From Salegentibacter salarius (GTDB taxonomy: Bacteria; Bacteroidota; Bacteroidia; Flavobacteriales; Flavobacteriaceae), in assembly GCF_900168265.1 (NCBI RefSeq), contig NZ_FVZF01000002.1, positions 203,687 through 267,686 on the forward strand: a stretch of DNA of 64,000 bases. The letters are read 5' to 3'. The notes beneath the pieces are model-generated. The model was not told the origin of the DNA and searched no databases. It was given only the letters and a program-made list of their open reading frames with translations. Shown one piece after another: positions 36,601-45,952 of this stretch. Each line of letters opens with the position of its first letter. The stretch's first letter is position 1. The position numbers and the translations under genes are program-made.

Positions 36601-36760
36601 CCCTTCTTGAGGTTTTTGAACTTTCAAGGGAGTTTTTATCCCCAAGAAATTCATCAACTGGAATTTCTTCAGCAAATTCTTTTTGTTGGAGCGTCTCAAC
36701 AACAGAGCTGTTTTCATTTAGCTCTTCAACACTTTTCCAGTATTTTTTGTTTGATGACAT
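33692..36760 (-). CDS. actB: Alternative complex III subunit ActB (molybdopterin-like plus iron-sulfur fusion)
   Basis: A 1022-residue fusion. After about 48 residues comes a Tat signal, [11 protein letters not shown], with a lipobox-like LAAC, so the mature protein is exported folded and may be lipidated. Residues about 80-740 resemble a molybdopterin oxidoreductase that in ACIII carries no molybdenum. Residues about 745-1015 hold the four-cluster ferredoxin part: [47 protein letters not shown], and CSMCIQ with [10 protein letters not shown]. It passes electrons from the quinol site in ActC towards the hemes of ActA. 53 bp separate it from actA. Confidence 0.96.
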   Translation of the reverse strand: [1022 protein letters not shown]

Positions 36761-36813
36761 ATATATCTAGATATTAACTTCTTAATTAACCCCGAACAAC
36801 CGGGAAAAAAATT

Positions 36814-38184
36814 TTAGTAATGGCATTTGGCACATTCAAGGCCTCCCATTTGAGCAACTGTAAGTTCTTCTACACCGTACTTCTTAGATAATTCTTCGTG
36901 AATTTTCTCATAATACTCATTCCCTTCCATTCTAACATTGGTTTCTCGGTGACAATTGATACACCAACCCATTGTTAACGGTGCATCCTGATAAACCACT
37001 TCCATTTCCTGTATTGGTCCGTGACATTTCTGACACTGAATTCCACCAACTGTTACGTGCTGTGAGTGATTAAAGTATGCGAAATCTGGAAGGTTATGTA
37101 TTCTAACCCATTTCACAGGTTTTTCTTCTCCTGTATAATCCTGCTCTGCAGGGTTCCAGCCTACCGCATCGTACAACTTAGCGATCTCACCGTCATAAAA
37201 TTCTTTAGAATAATCTTCGGTAGCAGTTTCTGGAGCAACTTCAGATATTGTTTTGTGACAATTCATACAAACATTAAGCGAAGGGATACCCGAGTGCTTA
37301 GATGTTCTAGCTGAAGAGTGACAGTATTTACAATCTATCTCGTTATCGCCGGCGTGAATTCTGTGCGAATAGTGAATTGGCTGAATTGGCTGATAACCCT
37401 GATCGATCCCAATCTGCATAAAGAAACCATAAGCGAACCAACCAATAACCAGCAAGCCAAAAACAGCACTTACTAAAACAAGGAATTGATTTTCAACAAA
37501 AGATTTCCAAATCGGTTTTCTTTTTGGCTTCTCAGGAATAACAACCCCACTTGCGGTTGCAAAATTTCTTAAAGTTTTGTTTACCAGGAATAATACTGCA
37601 AGCAGCATCACCAAAACAAAAAGTAGAATTCCCAGAATAACATTTACCGAAACCCCTCCACCTGAAGATTCACCTCCAGCAGATTCACCACCGGTTTGCG
37701 TCGCTTGCGGTTCTGGCTTTGGTTGCTCTACATAAGCAAGGATATCATCAATATCAGTATTTGATAATTGAGGAAAAGCCGGCATAGCAGTTTGGTTATA
37801 CTCTTCGTAGATCGCTACAGCCTCATTATCTCCAGAAGCAATTAACTCCTGGCTATTCTTGATCCAGCTGTACAACCAATCCATATCCCTTTTCTCGGTC
37901 ACCCCATGAAGAGCAGGACCAATAGAAGCTGAATACGGTTTGTGGCAGGCAGCACATAGCGAATTAAACAAGGATTTTCCATTCGCAGGATCTCCAAGAT
38001 CTGACGTAGCCGCAGAATCTCCTGAAGATTCACCCGATGATTCATCGGTTTGCTCCTGGCCTTCGGCTGCGGCATCTTGCGAAGCCTCCTCCTGTGCAAT
38101 TCCCAAAACGCTAAATGAGATAAAAAATGCTACACTTAATAGCAATAGTCGCGAAGTTGAGTGGCGGTATTTCACCTTTTTCAT
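36814..38184 (-). CDS. actA: Alternative complex III subunit ActA, multiheme cytochrome c (six CxxCH)
   Basis: A 456-residue exported protein (signal peptide 1-30). A first cytochrome-c-like domain holds CAACH (residues 77-81) with a candidate Met ligand in NQTAMPAFPQLS. A Gly/Ser/Glu-rich linker, one membrane helix (about 180-200), then the multiheme part follow: CKYCH, CMNCH, CQKCH, CINCH and CAKCH. That makes six heme sites, one more than the five of the classical ActA, the extra being the N-terminal domain. It is the first gene of the actABCDEF-ctaCD operon; gaps along the whole operon are 5-53 bp. Confidence 0.95.
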   Translation of the reverse strand: MKKVKYRHSTSRLLLLSVAFFISFSVLGIAQEEASQDAAAEGQEQTDESSGESSGDSAATSDLGDPANGKSLFNSLCAACHKPYSASIGPALHGVTEKRDMDWLYSWIKNSQELIASGDNEAVAIYEEYNQTAMPAFPQLSNTDIDDILAYVEQPKPEPQATQTGGESAGGESSGGGVSVNVILGILLFVLVMLLAVLFLVNKTLRNFATASGVVIPEKPKRKPIWKSFVENQFLVLVSAVFGLLVIGWFAYGFFMQIGIDQGYQPIQPIHYSHRIHAGDNEIDCKYCHSSARTSKHSGIPSLNVCMNCHKTISEVAPETATEDYSKEFYDGEIAKLYDAVGWNPAEQDYTGEEKPVKWVRIHNLPDFAYFNHSQHVTVGGIQCQKCHGPIQEMEVVYQDAPLTMGWCINCHRETNVRMEGNEYYEKIHEELSKKYGVEELTVAQMGGLECAKCHY

Positions 38185-38276
38185 ATTATAAGTTGAATTA
38201 ACGTCTTAACTTTGGTACGGTTTTTAAAGCCTTAAGCCTTAGTAATATTAACATTTCGCACCCTTAAATTCGGCAA

Positions 38277-38284
38277 CAAAAGTA
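38277..38284 (-). promoter_or_regulatory. Candidate -7 box of the act-cta operon
   Basis: Minus strand TACTTTTG matches TAnnTTTG, 92 bp before actA. The nearest TTG lies 28 bp upstream (38313-38315), longer than normal spacing, so the promoter is tentative. It implies an 80-90 base leader. Confidence 0.38.
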
Positions 38285-38362
38285 ATACTTAAAGTCGATT
38301 TTCGGAATGTTACAATAGTGTTAATCGGTAATTTATACTAGTTCTAAATAATAAAACACATC

Positions 38363-38390
38363 TTGTTTAAGTTATTAAATTATACTTTTG
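38363..38390 (+). promoter_or_regulatory. Promoter of SPOR-domain gene
   Basis: TTG (38363-38365), 17 bp, TACTTTTG (38383-38390), 16 bp before the ATG. Both halves match the Bacteroidota consensus. Confidence 0.65.
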
Positions 38391-38406
38391 CCTTAAATAA
38401 ATAACT

Positions 38407-38796
38407 ATGAGAAAATTAAGCTTAAACAAACTTCTGTTAAGTTGTTTTATCTCAGGAATTTCTTTTCTGAATTTAACAGCACAAGAAGGTCAGGTCAATA
38501 TAAGTGAAAACGATAAGATCACTAAACTTTTGGAACTAAAATCTGAAATGAGCAAGGATAACGAAATTGGAGATCGTTATAAAATTCAGCTTTTTTACGG
38601 GAATAATGGGGAAGCCAACGAAGTTATTAAGGATTATCGCAGTAAGTTCGAATACCCCTCTCTAATCGCTTACGAAGCCCCTAATTATAAAGTATGGGTA
38701 GGTAACTTTAGAAATCGCCTGGAAGCCGATAGAGCTCTTCTTAAGATTAAAGAAAGCTTTCCTTCAGCATTTATCCCAAAACCCAGACGCAAATAG
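38407..38796 (+). CDS. Exported SPOR-domain protein
   Basis: A 129-residue protein with a signal peptide (about residues 1-25, ending LNLTAQ) and one SPOR domain at residues about 55-125: YKIQLFYGNNGEANEVIK, a central helix, YKVWVGNFRNRLEADRALLKIKESF. SPOR domains bind denuded peptidoglycan glycans, often at division sites. There is no membrane anchor beyond the signal peptide, so it is probably periplasmic. It is transcribed opposite to the act operon from a divergent promoter and converges on infB, sharing a bidirectional terminator. Confidence 0.88.
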   Translation: MRKLSLNKLLLSCFISGISFLNLTAQEGQVNISENDKITKLLELKSEMSKDNEIGDRYKIQLFYGNNGEANEVIKDYRSKFEYPSLIAYEAPNYKVWVGNFRNRLEADRALLKIKESFPSAFIPKPRRK

Positions 38797-38845
38797 TTTT
38801 CAAAAGAAATATTTAAAGCTATTTTCAGCAAAATCAGAACATAAA

Positions 38846-38868
38846 AAAAGCGGCCTAAAGCCGCTTTT
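38846..38868. terminator. Bidirectional terminator between SPOR gene and infB
   Basis: AAAAGCGGC-CTAAA-GCCGCTTTT, a perfect 9 bp stem with A and T flanks on both sides. It serves the convergent SPOR gene (plus) and infB (minus). Confidence 0.88.
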
Positions 38869-38890
38869 CTCTATTCAATAGTAAACCTAA

Positions 38891-41656
38891 TTATTTAAGT
38901 TTCTTTTTAACTTCTACTTCACGGAAAGATTCTACTACATCACCTTCCTTAATATCGTTGTAATTCTTAACCTGAAGACCACAGTCATATCCTTTTGCAA
39001 CTTCCTTCACATCGTCTTTAAAACGTTTTAATGAAGCAAGCTCTCCGGTATAAATCACAACTCCGTCGCGAATTAGACGAATTCCAGCGTTTCTGTAAAT
39101 CTTACCAGAAGTCACCATACAACCTGCAATGGTTCCAACTTTAGAGATCTTAAAGGTTTCCCTAATCTCTGCAGTACCGGTGATCTCTTCTTTAAGCTCT
39201 GGAGAAAGCATTCCTTCCATCGCATCTTTAAGATCATTGATCGCATCGTATATAATTGAGTAAGTTCTGATATCAATTTCTTCCTTATCGGCTACCTGTC
39301 TTGCATTTCCAGCAGGACGAACGTTAAACCCAATAATTACAGCATCTGAAGCCGAAGCAAGTAATACATCACTTTCTGTAATAGCACCTACACCTTTATG
39401 AATAATATTCACCTGAATTTCTTCAGTAGATAATTTCAGGAAGCTATCAGTTAAGGCTTCTACAGAACCATCCACATCACCTTTAAGGATAATATTAAGT
39501 TCTTTAAAGTCACCTAAAGCAATTCTACGTCCAATTTCATCAAGGGTAATATGACGCTGAGTTCTAACACTCTGCTCACGTTGCAACTGAGTTCGCTTAG
39601 CAGCGATATCTTTAGCTTCACGCTCATCTGTCATCACCTTAAACTTATCACCAGCTTGAGGAGCACCGTCAAGTCCAAGAATAGAAACCGGCGTTGCTGG
39701 TCCTGCTTCTTTAACCTCATGCCCACGCTCATCGTGCATCGCTTTCACCTTACCACTATGGCGACCTGCTAATACATAGTCTCCAATCTTTAAGGTTCCT
39801 GCCTGCACAAGGATAGTAGCTACATAACCTCTACCTTTATCAAGGAAGGCCTCTACTACTGTACCTGTCGCTGTTTTAGACGGATTAGCTTTTAATTCAA
39901 GAATTTCAGATTCCAGTAAAACTTTCTCAAGCAGCTCTTCAACTCCCATTCCTGTTTTAGCTGATATATCGTGAGACTGAACTTTACCACCCCAGTCTTC
40001 AACAAGCAAGTTCATCCCTGCCAGTTTTTCTTTAATTTTCTCTGGATTCGCCGTTGGCAAATCAGATTTATTGATCGCAAATACAATAGGAACACCGGCA
40101 GCCTGGGCGTGAGAAATAGCCTCTTTAGTCTGCGGCATCACATCATCATCTGCAGCGATTACAATAATCGCGATATCTGTTACCTGTGCACCACGAGCAC
40201 GCATCGCCGTGAAGGCTTCGTGACCAGGAGTATCCAGGAAGGTCATTCTTTGACCGTTTTTAAGCTCTACACCGTAGGCTCCAATATGCTGTGTAATACC
40301 ACCGCTTTCCCCGGCAATAACATTTTCTTTACGAATATAATCCAGCAAAGAAGTTTTACCGTGGTCTACGTGACCCATTACAGTTACAATTGGTGCTCTA
40401 TCTTCAAGATCTTCCGGATTTTCAGGAACTTCTTCTACTGTTTCCTCGATATCTGCAGTTACAAAATCTACTTCGTAACCAAATTCATCTGCAACAATAG
40501 AAAGTGTCTCAGCATCTAATCGCTGATTCATCGTTACCATCATTCCAAGAGACATACAGGCCGAAATTACTTTCGTTACCGGCACATCCATCATCGTAGC
40601 AACTTCACTTACTGTTACAAATTCTGTAACCTTAAGGATTTTACTATCTGTTTCCTGCTGTGCAAGATCGTCTTCTGAACGTTGACGGTGTTGATCTCTT
40701 TTATCTCTTCTATATTTAGCTCCTTTACCTTTACCAGATTTACCCTGAAGTTTTTCAAGGGTTTCACGTACCTGCTTTTGAACTTCTTCTTCGCTAGGCT
40801 CTTCTTTAGTAATAGGTTTAGCTCTTTTTCTAGGGGCTCCTTTCTTACCGCCACCCTGATTTGAAGCTCCAGGCTTCACATCTTTACTAATTCTTCGACG
40901 ACGCTTCTTACGCTTTTCTTTCTCCTTCTTCTCCTCAGCAGCTTTCTTTTCGTCTTTTTTCTTTTCGGGTTTTTTAAATTGAGAAAGGTCAATTTTCTTC
41001 CCGGTAAAGTTAGGGCCGTTAAGCTTGGTATAATTAGTTTTATGAGTCATAGACTCAGGATCTTTCGCCTCTTCTTCTTTAGCTGAAGGCTCTTCCTCTT
41101 TTTTGGAAGGTAATTCAGTTTTTTGATCCTCTTTAGAAGGTGCTTCTTCTTTGGGTTTTGGAGATTCAGTCTTTTCAGGCTTTTCCTCCTTGGCTTCAGG
41201 CTTCTTGGCTTCCTCGGGCTGTTCAGGTTGCGCTGGCGCTGGCTTCTCCTCTTCTTTTTCGGCTTTTTTCTCCGGCTTTTTATCCAGATCAATTTTACCT
41301 ACTTTTTTAGGACCAGCCAATTTTGCTCTAGAAGAAACTGCTTCTTCGTCTTTACGACGCTCAGTTTCTTTCTTTTCCTCGGCTTTGCGTTTCTCCTCCT
41401 GCTCTTTCTCTCTTGCTAAACGCAATTCTTCCTTCTCCTTTCTCTTTTCTTCACCTACTTCTTTAGACTCGACTTTTTTAGACTTGTCGGTCTCAAATTC
41501 ATCAGAAAGCACCTGATAAACTTCGGGTGAGATTTTGGTAGTAGGACGTGCCTCAATATCGTGACCCTTAGAATTTAAAAATTCTACAGCCCGGTCTAAC
41601 GAAATATTGAATTCACGTAATACTTTGTTTAGTCGCATTGTTTTTGCTTCAGCCAT
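38891..41656 (-). CDS. infB: Translation initiation factor IF-2
   Basis: A 921-residue IF-2, the GTPase that places initiator tRNA on the 30S subunit. The N-terminal IF2-N module is [21 protein letters not shown]; then about residues 55-330 are a low-complexity linker made almost wholly of K, E, P, A and R. A second IF2-N-type module ([20 protein letters not shown]) precedes the GTPase domain with G1 GHVDHGKT, G3 DTPGHEAF and G4 NKSD. Domains II-IV follow. The Lys/Glu linker is long, as often in Bacteroidota. It is the last gene of rimP-nusA-infB. Confidence 0.97.
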   Translation of the reverse strand: MAEAKTMRLNKVLREFNISLDRAVEFLNSKGHDIEARPTTKISPEVYQVLSDEFETDKSKKVESKEVGEEKRKEKEELRLAREKEQEEKRKAEEKKETERRKDEEAVSSRAKLAGPKKVGKIDLDKKPEKKAEKEEEKPAPAQPEQPEEAKKPEAKEEKPEKTESPKPKEEAPSKEDQKTELPSKKEEEPSAKEEEAKDPESMTHKTNYTKLNGPNFTGKKIDLSQFKKPEKKKDEKKAAEEKKEKEKRKKRRRRISKDVKPGASNQGGGKKGAPRKRAKPITKEEPSEEEVQKQVRETLEKLQGKSGKGKGAKYRRDKRDQHRQRSEDDLAQQETDSKILKVTEFVTVSEVATMMDVPVTKVISACMSLGMMVTMNQRLDAETLSIVADEFGYEVDFVTADIEETVEEVPENPEDLEDRAPIVTVMGHVDHGKTSLLDYIRKENVIAGESGGITQHIGAYGVELKNGQRMTFLDTPGHEAFTAMRARGAQVTDIAIIVIAADDDVMPQTKEAISHAQAAGVPIVFAINKSDLPTANPEKIKEKLAGMNLLVEDWGGKVQSHDISAKTGMGVEELLEKVLLESEILELKANPSKTATGTVVEAFLDKGRGYVATILVQAGTLKIGDYVLAGRHSGKVKAMHDERGHEVKEAGPATPVSILGLDGAPQAGDKFKVMTDEREAKDIAAKRTQLQREQSVRTQRHITLDEIGRRIALGDFKELNIILKGDVDGSVEALTDSFLKLSTEEIQVNIIHKGVGAITESDVLLASASDAVIIGFNVRPAGNARQVADKEEIDIRTYSIIYDAINDLKDAMEGMLSPELKEEITGTAEIRETFKISKVGTIAGCMVTSGKIYRNAGIRLIRDGVVIYTGELASLKRFKDDVKEVAKGYDCGLQVKNYNDIKEGDVVESFREVEVKKKLK

Positions 41657-41711
41657 AAATTGCCCTCTAAATTAACCTCTTTTAATTATTTATATTCTAA
41701 TGAGTTTTTTA

Positions 41712-42944
41712 CTACTCTTCAAATTCTTCTTTTAAAACCTTCACTACTTCGCGAATGGTTTCTTCTTCTAAATCGGTAAGTCTAATAAGATCTTCCAATT
41801 CCTGTTCCAAAACACTTTTTGCAGTGTCCAGCCCAACTCTTGAAAATTCTTTGATTACCCAATCTTCAATTTCATCAGAGAATTCTTTTAATTCTACATC
41901 TTCTTCCACTCCTTCTCTGAAAACGTCTATTTCGTAACCGGTTAACTGCCCGGCAAGCCTAATATTATGACCTCCACGGCCAATAGCTTTAGAAACTTCT
42001 TCTGGCTTAAGCATTACCTCAGCCGTTTTATTTTCTTCATCTAATTTAATAGATGTAATTTTTGCAGGACTCAATGCCCTGGTAATATATAATTGATCGT
42101 TATTGGTGAAATTGATCACATCTATATTCTCATTCCCCAATTCGCGAACAATACTATGAATTCTAGACCCTTTCATACCTACACAGGCACCAACGGGATC
42201 AATTCTATCATCGTAAGTATCTACCGCTACTTTTGCTTTTTCACCAGGAACACGAACCACATTCTGGATAGTAATTAAACCATCAAAAACCTCAGGAATC
42301 TCCTGCTCAAATAGTTTTTCAAGGAAAACCGGAGCTGTACGTGAAAGTATAATTGTAGGCTTATTTCCTTTAAGCTCTACACTTTCTATTATTCCTTTTA
42401 CGTTATCTCCTTTTCTGAAGAAATCTGAAGGAATTTGGCGATCCTTTGGTAAAACGATCTCGTTTCCTTCGTCGTCTAACAAAATAATTGCCCTGTGCCT
42501 AATATGATGAACTTCTGCGGTGTAAATTTCGCCTTCAAGCTCCTTAAAGTGCTTGAAAATATTAGTGTTATCGTGTTCGTGGATTTTAGAAATAAGATTT
42601 TGCCTTAAAGCCAAAATAGCACGACGACCCAAATCTACAAGTTTTACTTCTTCTGATACATCTTCACCAACTTCAAAATCGGGTTCAATTTTTCTAGCTT
42701 CAGCAAGAGAAATTTCCTGGTTAGGATCTTCTACCTCACCATCGGCAACCACAACCCTGTTTCTCCAAATCTCGAGATCTCCTTTATCTGGGTTTACAAT
42801 AATATCAAAATTATCGTCTTCACCATACTTTTTCTTTAAAGCACTCCTAAACACATCTTCAAGGATGGCCATTAGGGTTACACGATCTATCAATTTGTCA
42901 TCCTTAAACTCTGAAAATGACTCAATCAAGGCGATATTTTCCAT
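41712..42944 (-). CDS. nusA: Transcription termination/antitermination factor NusA
   Basis: A 410-residue NusA. The N-terminal RNA polymerase-binding domain (about 1-125) is followed by an S1 domain (EGEIYTAEVHHIRHRAIIL) and two KH domains, with GACVGMKGSRIHSIVRELGNENIDV and KAIGRGGHNIRLAGQLTGYEIDV. The C-terminal acidic repeats of E. coli NusA are absent apart from a short acidic end, which is normal outside the gammaproteobacteria. NusA binds RNA polymerase and modulates pausing, termination and antitermination. It is 12 bp from rimP and 55 bp from infB. Confidence 0.97.
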   Translation of the reverse strand: MENIALIESFSEFKDDKLIDRVTLMAILEDVFRSALKKKYGEDDNFDIIVNPDKGDLEIWRNRVVVADGEVEDPNQEISLAEARKIEPDFEVGEDVSEEVKLVDLGRRAILALRQNLISKIHEHDNTNIFKHFKELEGEIYTAEVHHIRHRAIILLDDEGNEIVLPKDRQIPSDFFRKGDNVKGIIESVELKGNKPTIILSRTAPVFLEKLFEQEIPEVFDGLITIQNVVRVPGEKAKVAVDTYDDRIDPVGACVGMKGSRIHSIVRELGNENIDVINFTNNDQLYITRALSPAKITSIKLDEENKTAEVMLKPEEVSKAIGRGGHNIRLAGQLTGYEIDVFREGVEEDVELKEFSDEIEDWVIKEFSRVGLDTAKSVLEQELEDLIRLTDLEEETIREVVKVLKEEFEE

Positions 42945-42956
42945 ATCAATTTGAGG

Positions 42957-43418
42957 TTAAAATGTTATCATAACTTTAGCGTCTGTAATCTCAGAATATG
43001 GCAATACCGCTTCTTTTTGCACGGTATGCTTTCCTTTTCCTACGGGTTTTGGCTCTCTGGCTTTCCAGTTTAGTTTAATCCCGTTCTGATCTACTTCAGT
43101 TAAAGTTGCTTCAATTTTTTCGTTATTGGTAGTCACCTGCAGTTTTCTACCCAGGTTTTTCCGGTATTGCCGTTCCAGGCGCAAAGGTTCAGAAACTCCT
43201 GCCGAGCTAACTTCCAAAGAAAAATCCTCTTCTTCCCTGTCTAGATTGTGTTCAACTTTACGGCTTACCGCAATACAATCGTTAACAGAAACCCCATTAT
43301 CACCGTCTATTACGACAGAAATCTTGTTGTCTTTCGTGATATTAAGGTCTATTAAAAATAGTGAATTATTTTCCTGGAAAGCTTCCTTCAACAAATTTTC
43401 TACTTTATCCTGCAACAT
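42957..43418 (-). CDS. rimP: Ribosome maturation factor RimP
   Basis: A 153-residue protein needed for 30S subunit maturation. Family marks are [22 protein letters not shown] and [24 protein letters not shown], followed by a C-terminal SH3-like domain. It leads the rimP-nusA-infB operon, an order shared with many bacteria. Its leader holds a terminator-like hairpin only a few bases before the start codon. Confidence 0.95.
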   Translation of the reverse strand: MLQDKVENLLKEAFQENNSLFLIDLNITKDNKISVVIDGDNGVSVNDCIAVSRKVEHNLDREEEDFSLEVSSAGVSEPLRLERQYRKNLGRKLQVTTNNEKIEATLTEVDQNGIKLNWKAREPKPVGKGKHTVQKEAVLPYSEITDAKVMITF

Positions 43419-43425
43419 AGCTTAT

Positions 43426-43451
43426 AAAAAGAGGGGACTTTATGTCCCCTC
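43426..43451 (-). promoter_or_regulatory. Terminator-like hairpin in the leader of rimP-nusA-infB
   Basis: On the minus strand GAGGGGAC-ATAAA-GTCCCCTC, a perfect 8 bp GC-rich stem, is followed directly by TTTTT, and the rimP ATG comes 7 bases later. No gene lies upstream on this strand, so this is part of the rimP leader rather than an end signal of another gene. It could act as an attenuator. Confidence 0.6.
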
Positions 43452-43477
43452 GCTGTACTTTTTTAGTTTCAACGCTG

Positions 43478-43485
43478 CAAATATA
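43478..43485 (-). promoter_or_regulatory. -7 box of the rimP operon
   Basis: Minus strand TATATTTG matches TAnnTTTG, 59 bp before the rimP ATG. The hairpin lies between it and the gene. No TTG at the expected -33 distance. Confidence 0.45.
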
Positions 43486-43514
43486 ATAATAATTTCAGAG
43501 AAAGAAAACCAGAC

Positions 43515-43542
43515 TTGAAATGAAATTTTATTCTTAACTTTA
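43515..43542 (+). promoter_or_regulatory. Candidate promoter of the universal stress protein gene
   Basis: TTG (43515-43517), 17 bp, TAACTTTA (43535-43542), one mismatch to TAnnTTTG, 35 bp before the ATG. Confidence 0.42.
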
Positions 43543-43577
43543 ATAAAGCAATCATTTTTAAACTCTTAGAAGAATCT

Positions 43578-44411
43578 ATGAAAAAAATACTCGTTCCAAC
43601 CGACTTTTCTGATACCGCCGAACACGCCCTAAAAATAGCCGCTCAATTGGCAAAGAAACACGATAGCGAGATCTACCTTCTACACATGTTAGAACTACCT
43701 TTGCAGCTTATAGACCCTGTAGGTGGCGGTAGCAGCCAAAATTTACCGGAATCTATTTTCTTTATGAAGTTAGCTCACCAGCGTTTTGCCAAACTTATGG
43801 CCAGGCCTTTCCTAAAAGACATTAAAGTTCACGAAACGGTAATGTTCCACCAGGCTTTTGAAGGCATTATGGAGGTAAGCCAGGAATATAAATGTGATAT
43901 GATTGTAATGGGCTCCCATGGCGCGAGCGGTTTCAAAGAAATGTTTATTGGCAGTAATACCGAAAAAGTAGTACGCACCTCAACTATTCCTGTTCTCGTA
44001 ATTAAAAACGAGCATGAAAACTTTGAGGTCGAGAATTTTATTTTCGCTACTGATGCAGACATAAATAGCAAAAAAACACTGGAAGCCGCCTACGATTTCT
44101 CTAAACTAACCGAATCTAAATTTCACATTCTCTTCATCAACACTCCTAATAACTTTATTACCAGTACCGAAGTTAGAGAACGTATAGAAAACTTTGTTCA
44201 AGACACCACCGTAAAAGATTATAAAATACATATTTACAATGATGTAAGTGTAGAAAAAGGGATTTTAAATTTCGCTTTAAAAAAGGAAAAAACCCTAATT
44301 GGAATTGGTACTCACGGGCATAAAGGTTTAGCTCATTTCTTTAATGGCAGCATAAGCGAAGATCTAGTGAACCACGCCAAGATGCCGGTAGTGACTTTTA
44401 AGATCGTTTAG
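43578..44411 (+). CDS. Universal stress protein with two tandem USP domains
   Basis: A 277-residue cytoplasmic protein made of two USP domains (about 1-142 and 145-277). The first begins MKKILVPTDFSDTAEHALKIA and carries the ATP-binding pattern GSHGASGFKEMFIGS; the second has GTHGHKGLAHFFNGS. Both keep the GxxG-x9-G(S/T) nucleotide motif, so both may bind ATP. The role is in stress survival, with targets unknown. The stop codon overlaps the stop of the convergent AsmA-like gene and no hairpin terminator is visible there. Confidence 0.93.
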   Translation: MKKILVPTDFSDTAEHALKIAAQLAKKHDSEIYLLHMLELPLQLIDPVGGGSSQNLPESIFFMKLAHQRFAKLMARPFLKDIKVHETVMFHQAFEGIMEVSQEYKCDMIVMGSHGASGFKEMFIGSNTEKVVRTSTIPVLVIKNEHENFEVENFIFATDADINSKKTLEAAYDFSKLTESKFHILFINTPNNFITSTEVRERIENFVQDTTVKDYKIHIYNDVSVEKGILNFALKKEKTLIGIGTHGHKGLAHFFNGSISEDLVNHAKMPVVTFKIV

Positions 44412-45952
44412 AGAAAAGATTTTAAAGCACCATTTCTAATATTTTTCCATAAATAGTTCCAAAAAGACTTGGTTTGGGTGCGTTTGGTCTTTATATTTTT
44501 CTGTTCTTTTTCGGCAGAAGTAGCCTCGTTATTTACTATTAAGTTTGCCAGCGCAGAAAGGAGCTTATTCTTTTCTTCCCCATCTTCCCTCAGCACTTCT
44601 ACTTTAAAATTATCATAAATCAGTTTCATCTCTCCGGTAGAGTTTTGGCTATTCCCGGCAAAGTTGAATCGCATATCTCTAATTCCGCCTTCAGTTTTCA
44701 CATTTAACGCAGGCTTCAAAAATTCATTAATTCCCTCACTGGAAATCCTATCCATTTGTCCTGAAATAGTAAATGCATCAGCCTTATTAGAAATATCAAA
44801 ATTCCAATTTACATTAAGATTAGCCTCTCCCATAAACTGGGTTTCCACATCTATATCGGTTCTGGGAAAATCTTTTTTAGACATTTCCATATTCGTAATA
44901 TTATAAATACTGGCATCTAGATTTTTAAAAGTAACCTTTCCCGCCCCTCTTTTAGCCTTCACCAATTCTTCATATTGTATGGCCAGGTTTTTCACCCTAA
45001 TAGTATCCAGCTTTAATCTTATAGGTAACTCCCTAATCATTCTACTATACATAGGCTTTTGGCGCGTATCGTCTTTTACGCGTTTATCACGGTAAATTTT
45101 TATATCACCATTCGCTATTTTCATATTTTCACTTAAGAGGCTAAGCGAATCATTTTTAAGATTCCATTTAAAAGAATTAAGCGCCAGTTCTTCGATACTT
45201 AGATCGAACCTATCTTTCTCATACGGAATATGCTGCTGAAATTCCTGCTTATCATACAAAGGTTTTATATTGATCTTATTGAACGTAAGGGAACTACCGT
45301 CAATTTTTATCTTCTCTACAAACAAATCATGTTGATCATTCAAATTGAAAAATAAACTATCTGAAGCCATTTGAAGCTGTTCATAATTAAACGGAAGCCC
45401 ATTTTTAAAAGATTCCTGGTCTGCGCTTACATCTTTCATAGTAAGCGATGGAATGCTGGCAAAAAGTTGGTTTTTAACCGAATCGTTTTTAGCCATTTTA
45501 AAACTGCCATTAGCAATCTCTACAGATTTGATCAACATGTCTAATTTTGTTGAATTTCCATTTTTAGAGCTATCTTTTTTCTTTTCTTGCTGGGCTTGGG
45601 TATAAATCGTTACTTCAGGTTTTACAAGTTTTAAGGTAGAAATTTCAATTTTCTTACTGCTTAAGTATACCAAAATATCAATACCCTCCAGTTCTATTTC
45701 CTCTGCGGTAATTTGCAAGCCACTCTTCCTATAAACCGCTTTGTTTAAGGAAGCACTTCTTTCTAAAATACTTGCATTAAGATTATTATATTCAAATTCT
45801 GACTTACTTAAGTTTTCCTGAAGTGCAGTTTTCATTTTGCTCTCTATAAATAAATTGCCACCAATAATAGCAACCACCAACACTATAAGAATAACAATAA
45901 AACCGAGAATTATTTTAGACCTTTTTTTCAAATCTTCATCTTTTTTTACCAT
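44408..45952 (-). CDS. AsmA/DUF748-like membrane-anchored protein
   Basis: A 514-residue protein with one N-terminal membrane helix (about residues 15-34) after KKRSK, and a long extracytoplasmic part of short strands. Segments such as LDMLIKSVEIANGSFKM, LSIEELALNSFKW and LDTIRVKNLAIQYEELV are repeated-strand patterns like those in AsmA/DUF748/TamB-type bridge proteins of the envelope. Such proteins are thought to help lipid or outer-membrane assembly. Similarity is only at the level of pattern, so the family name is tentative. No operon partner. Confidence 0.75.
   Translation of the reverse strand: MVKKDEDLKKRSKIILGFIVILIVLVVAIIGGNLFIESKMKTALQENLSKSEFEYNNLNASILERSASLNKAVYRKSGLQITAEEIELEGIDILVYLSSKKIEISTLKLVKPEVTIYTQAQQEKKKDSSKNGNSTKLDMLIKSVEIANGSFKMAKNDSVKNQLFASIPSLTMKDVSADQESFKNGLPFNYEQLQMASDSLFFNLNDQHDLFVEKIKIDGSSLTFNKINIKPLYDKQEFQQHIPYEKDRFDLSIEELALNSFKWNLKNDSLSLLSENMKIANGDIKIYRDKRVKDDTRQKPMYSRMIRELPIRLKLDTIRVKNLAIQYEELVKAKRGAGKVTFKNLDASIYNITNMEMSKKDFPRTDIDVETQFMGEANLNVNWNFDISNKADAFTISGQMDRISSEGINEFLKPALNVKTEGGIRDMRFNFAGNSQNSTGEMKLIYDNFKVEVLREDGEEKNKLLSALANLIVNNEATSAEKEQKNIKTKRTQTKSFWNYLWKNIRNGALKSFL

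Noticed and set aside
40615..41516. Several Lys/Arg-, Phe/Leu- or Ser-rich frames over the start of infB
   Set aside because: They are shadows of the Lys/Glu-rich linker of IF-2 in other frames.
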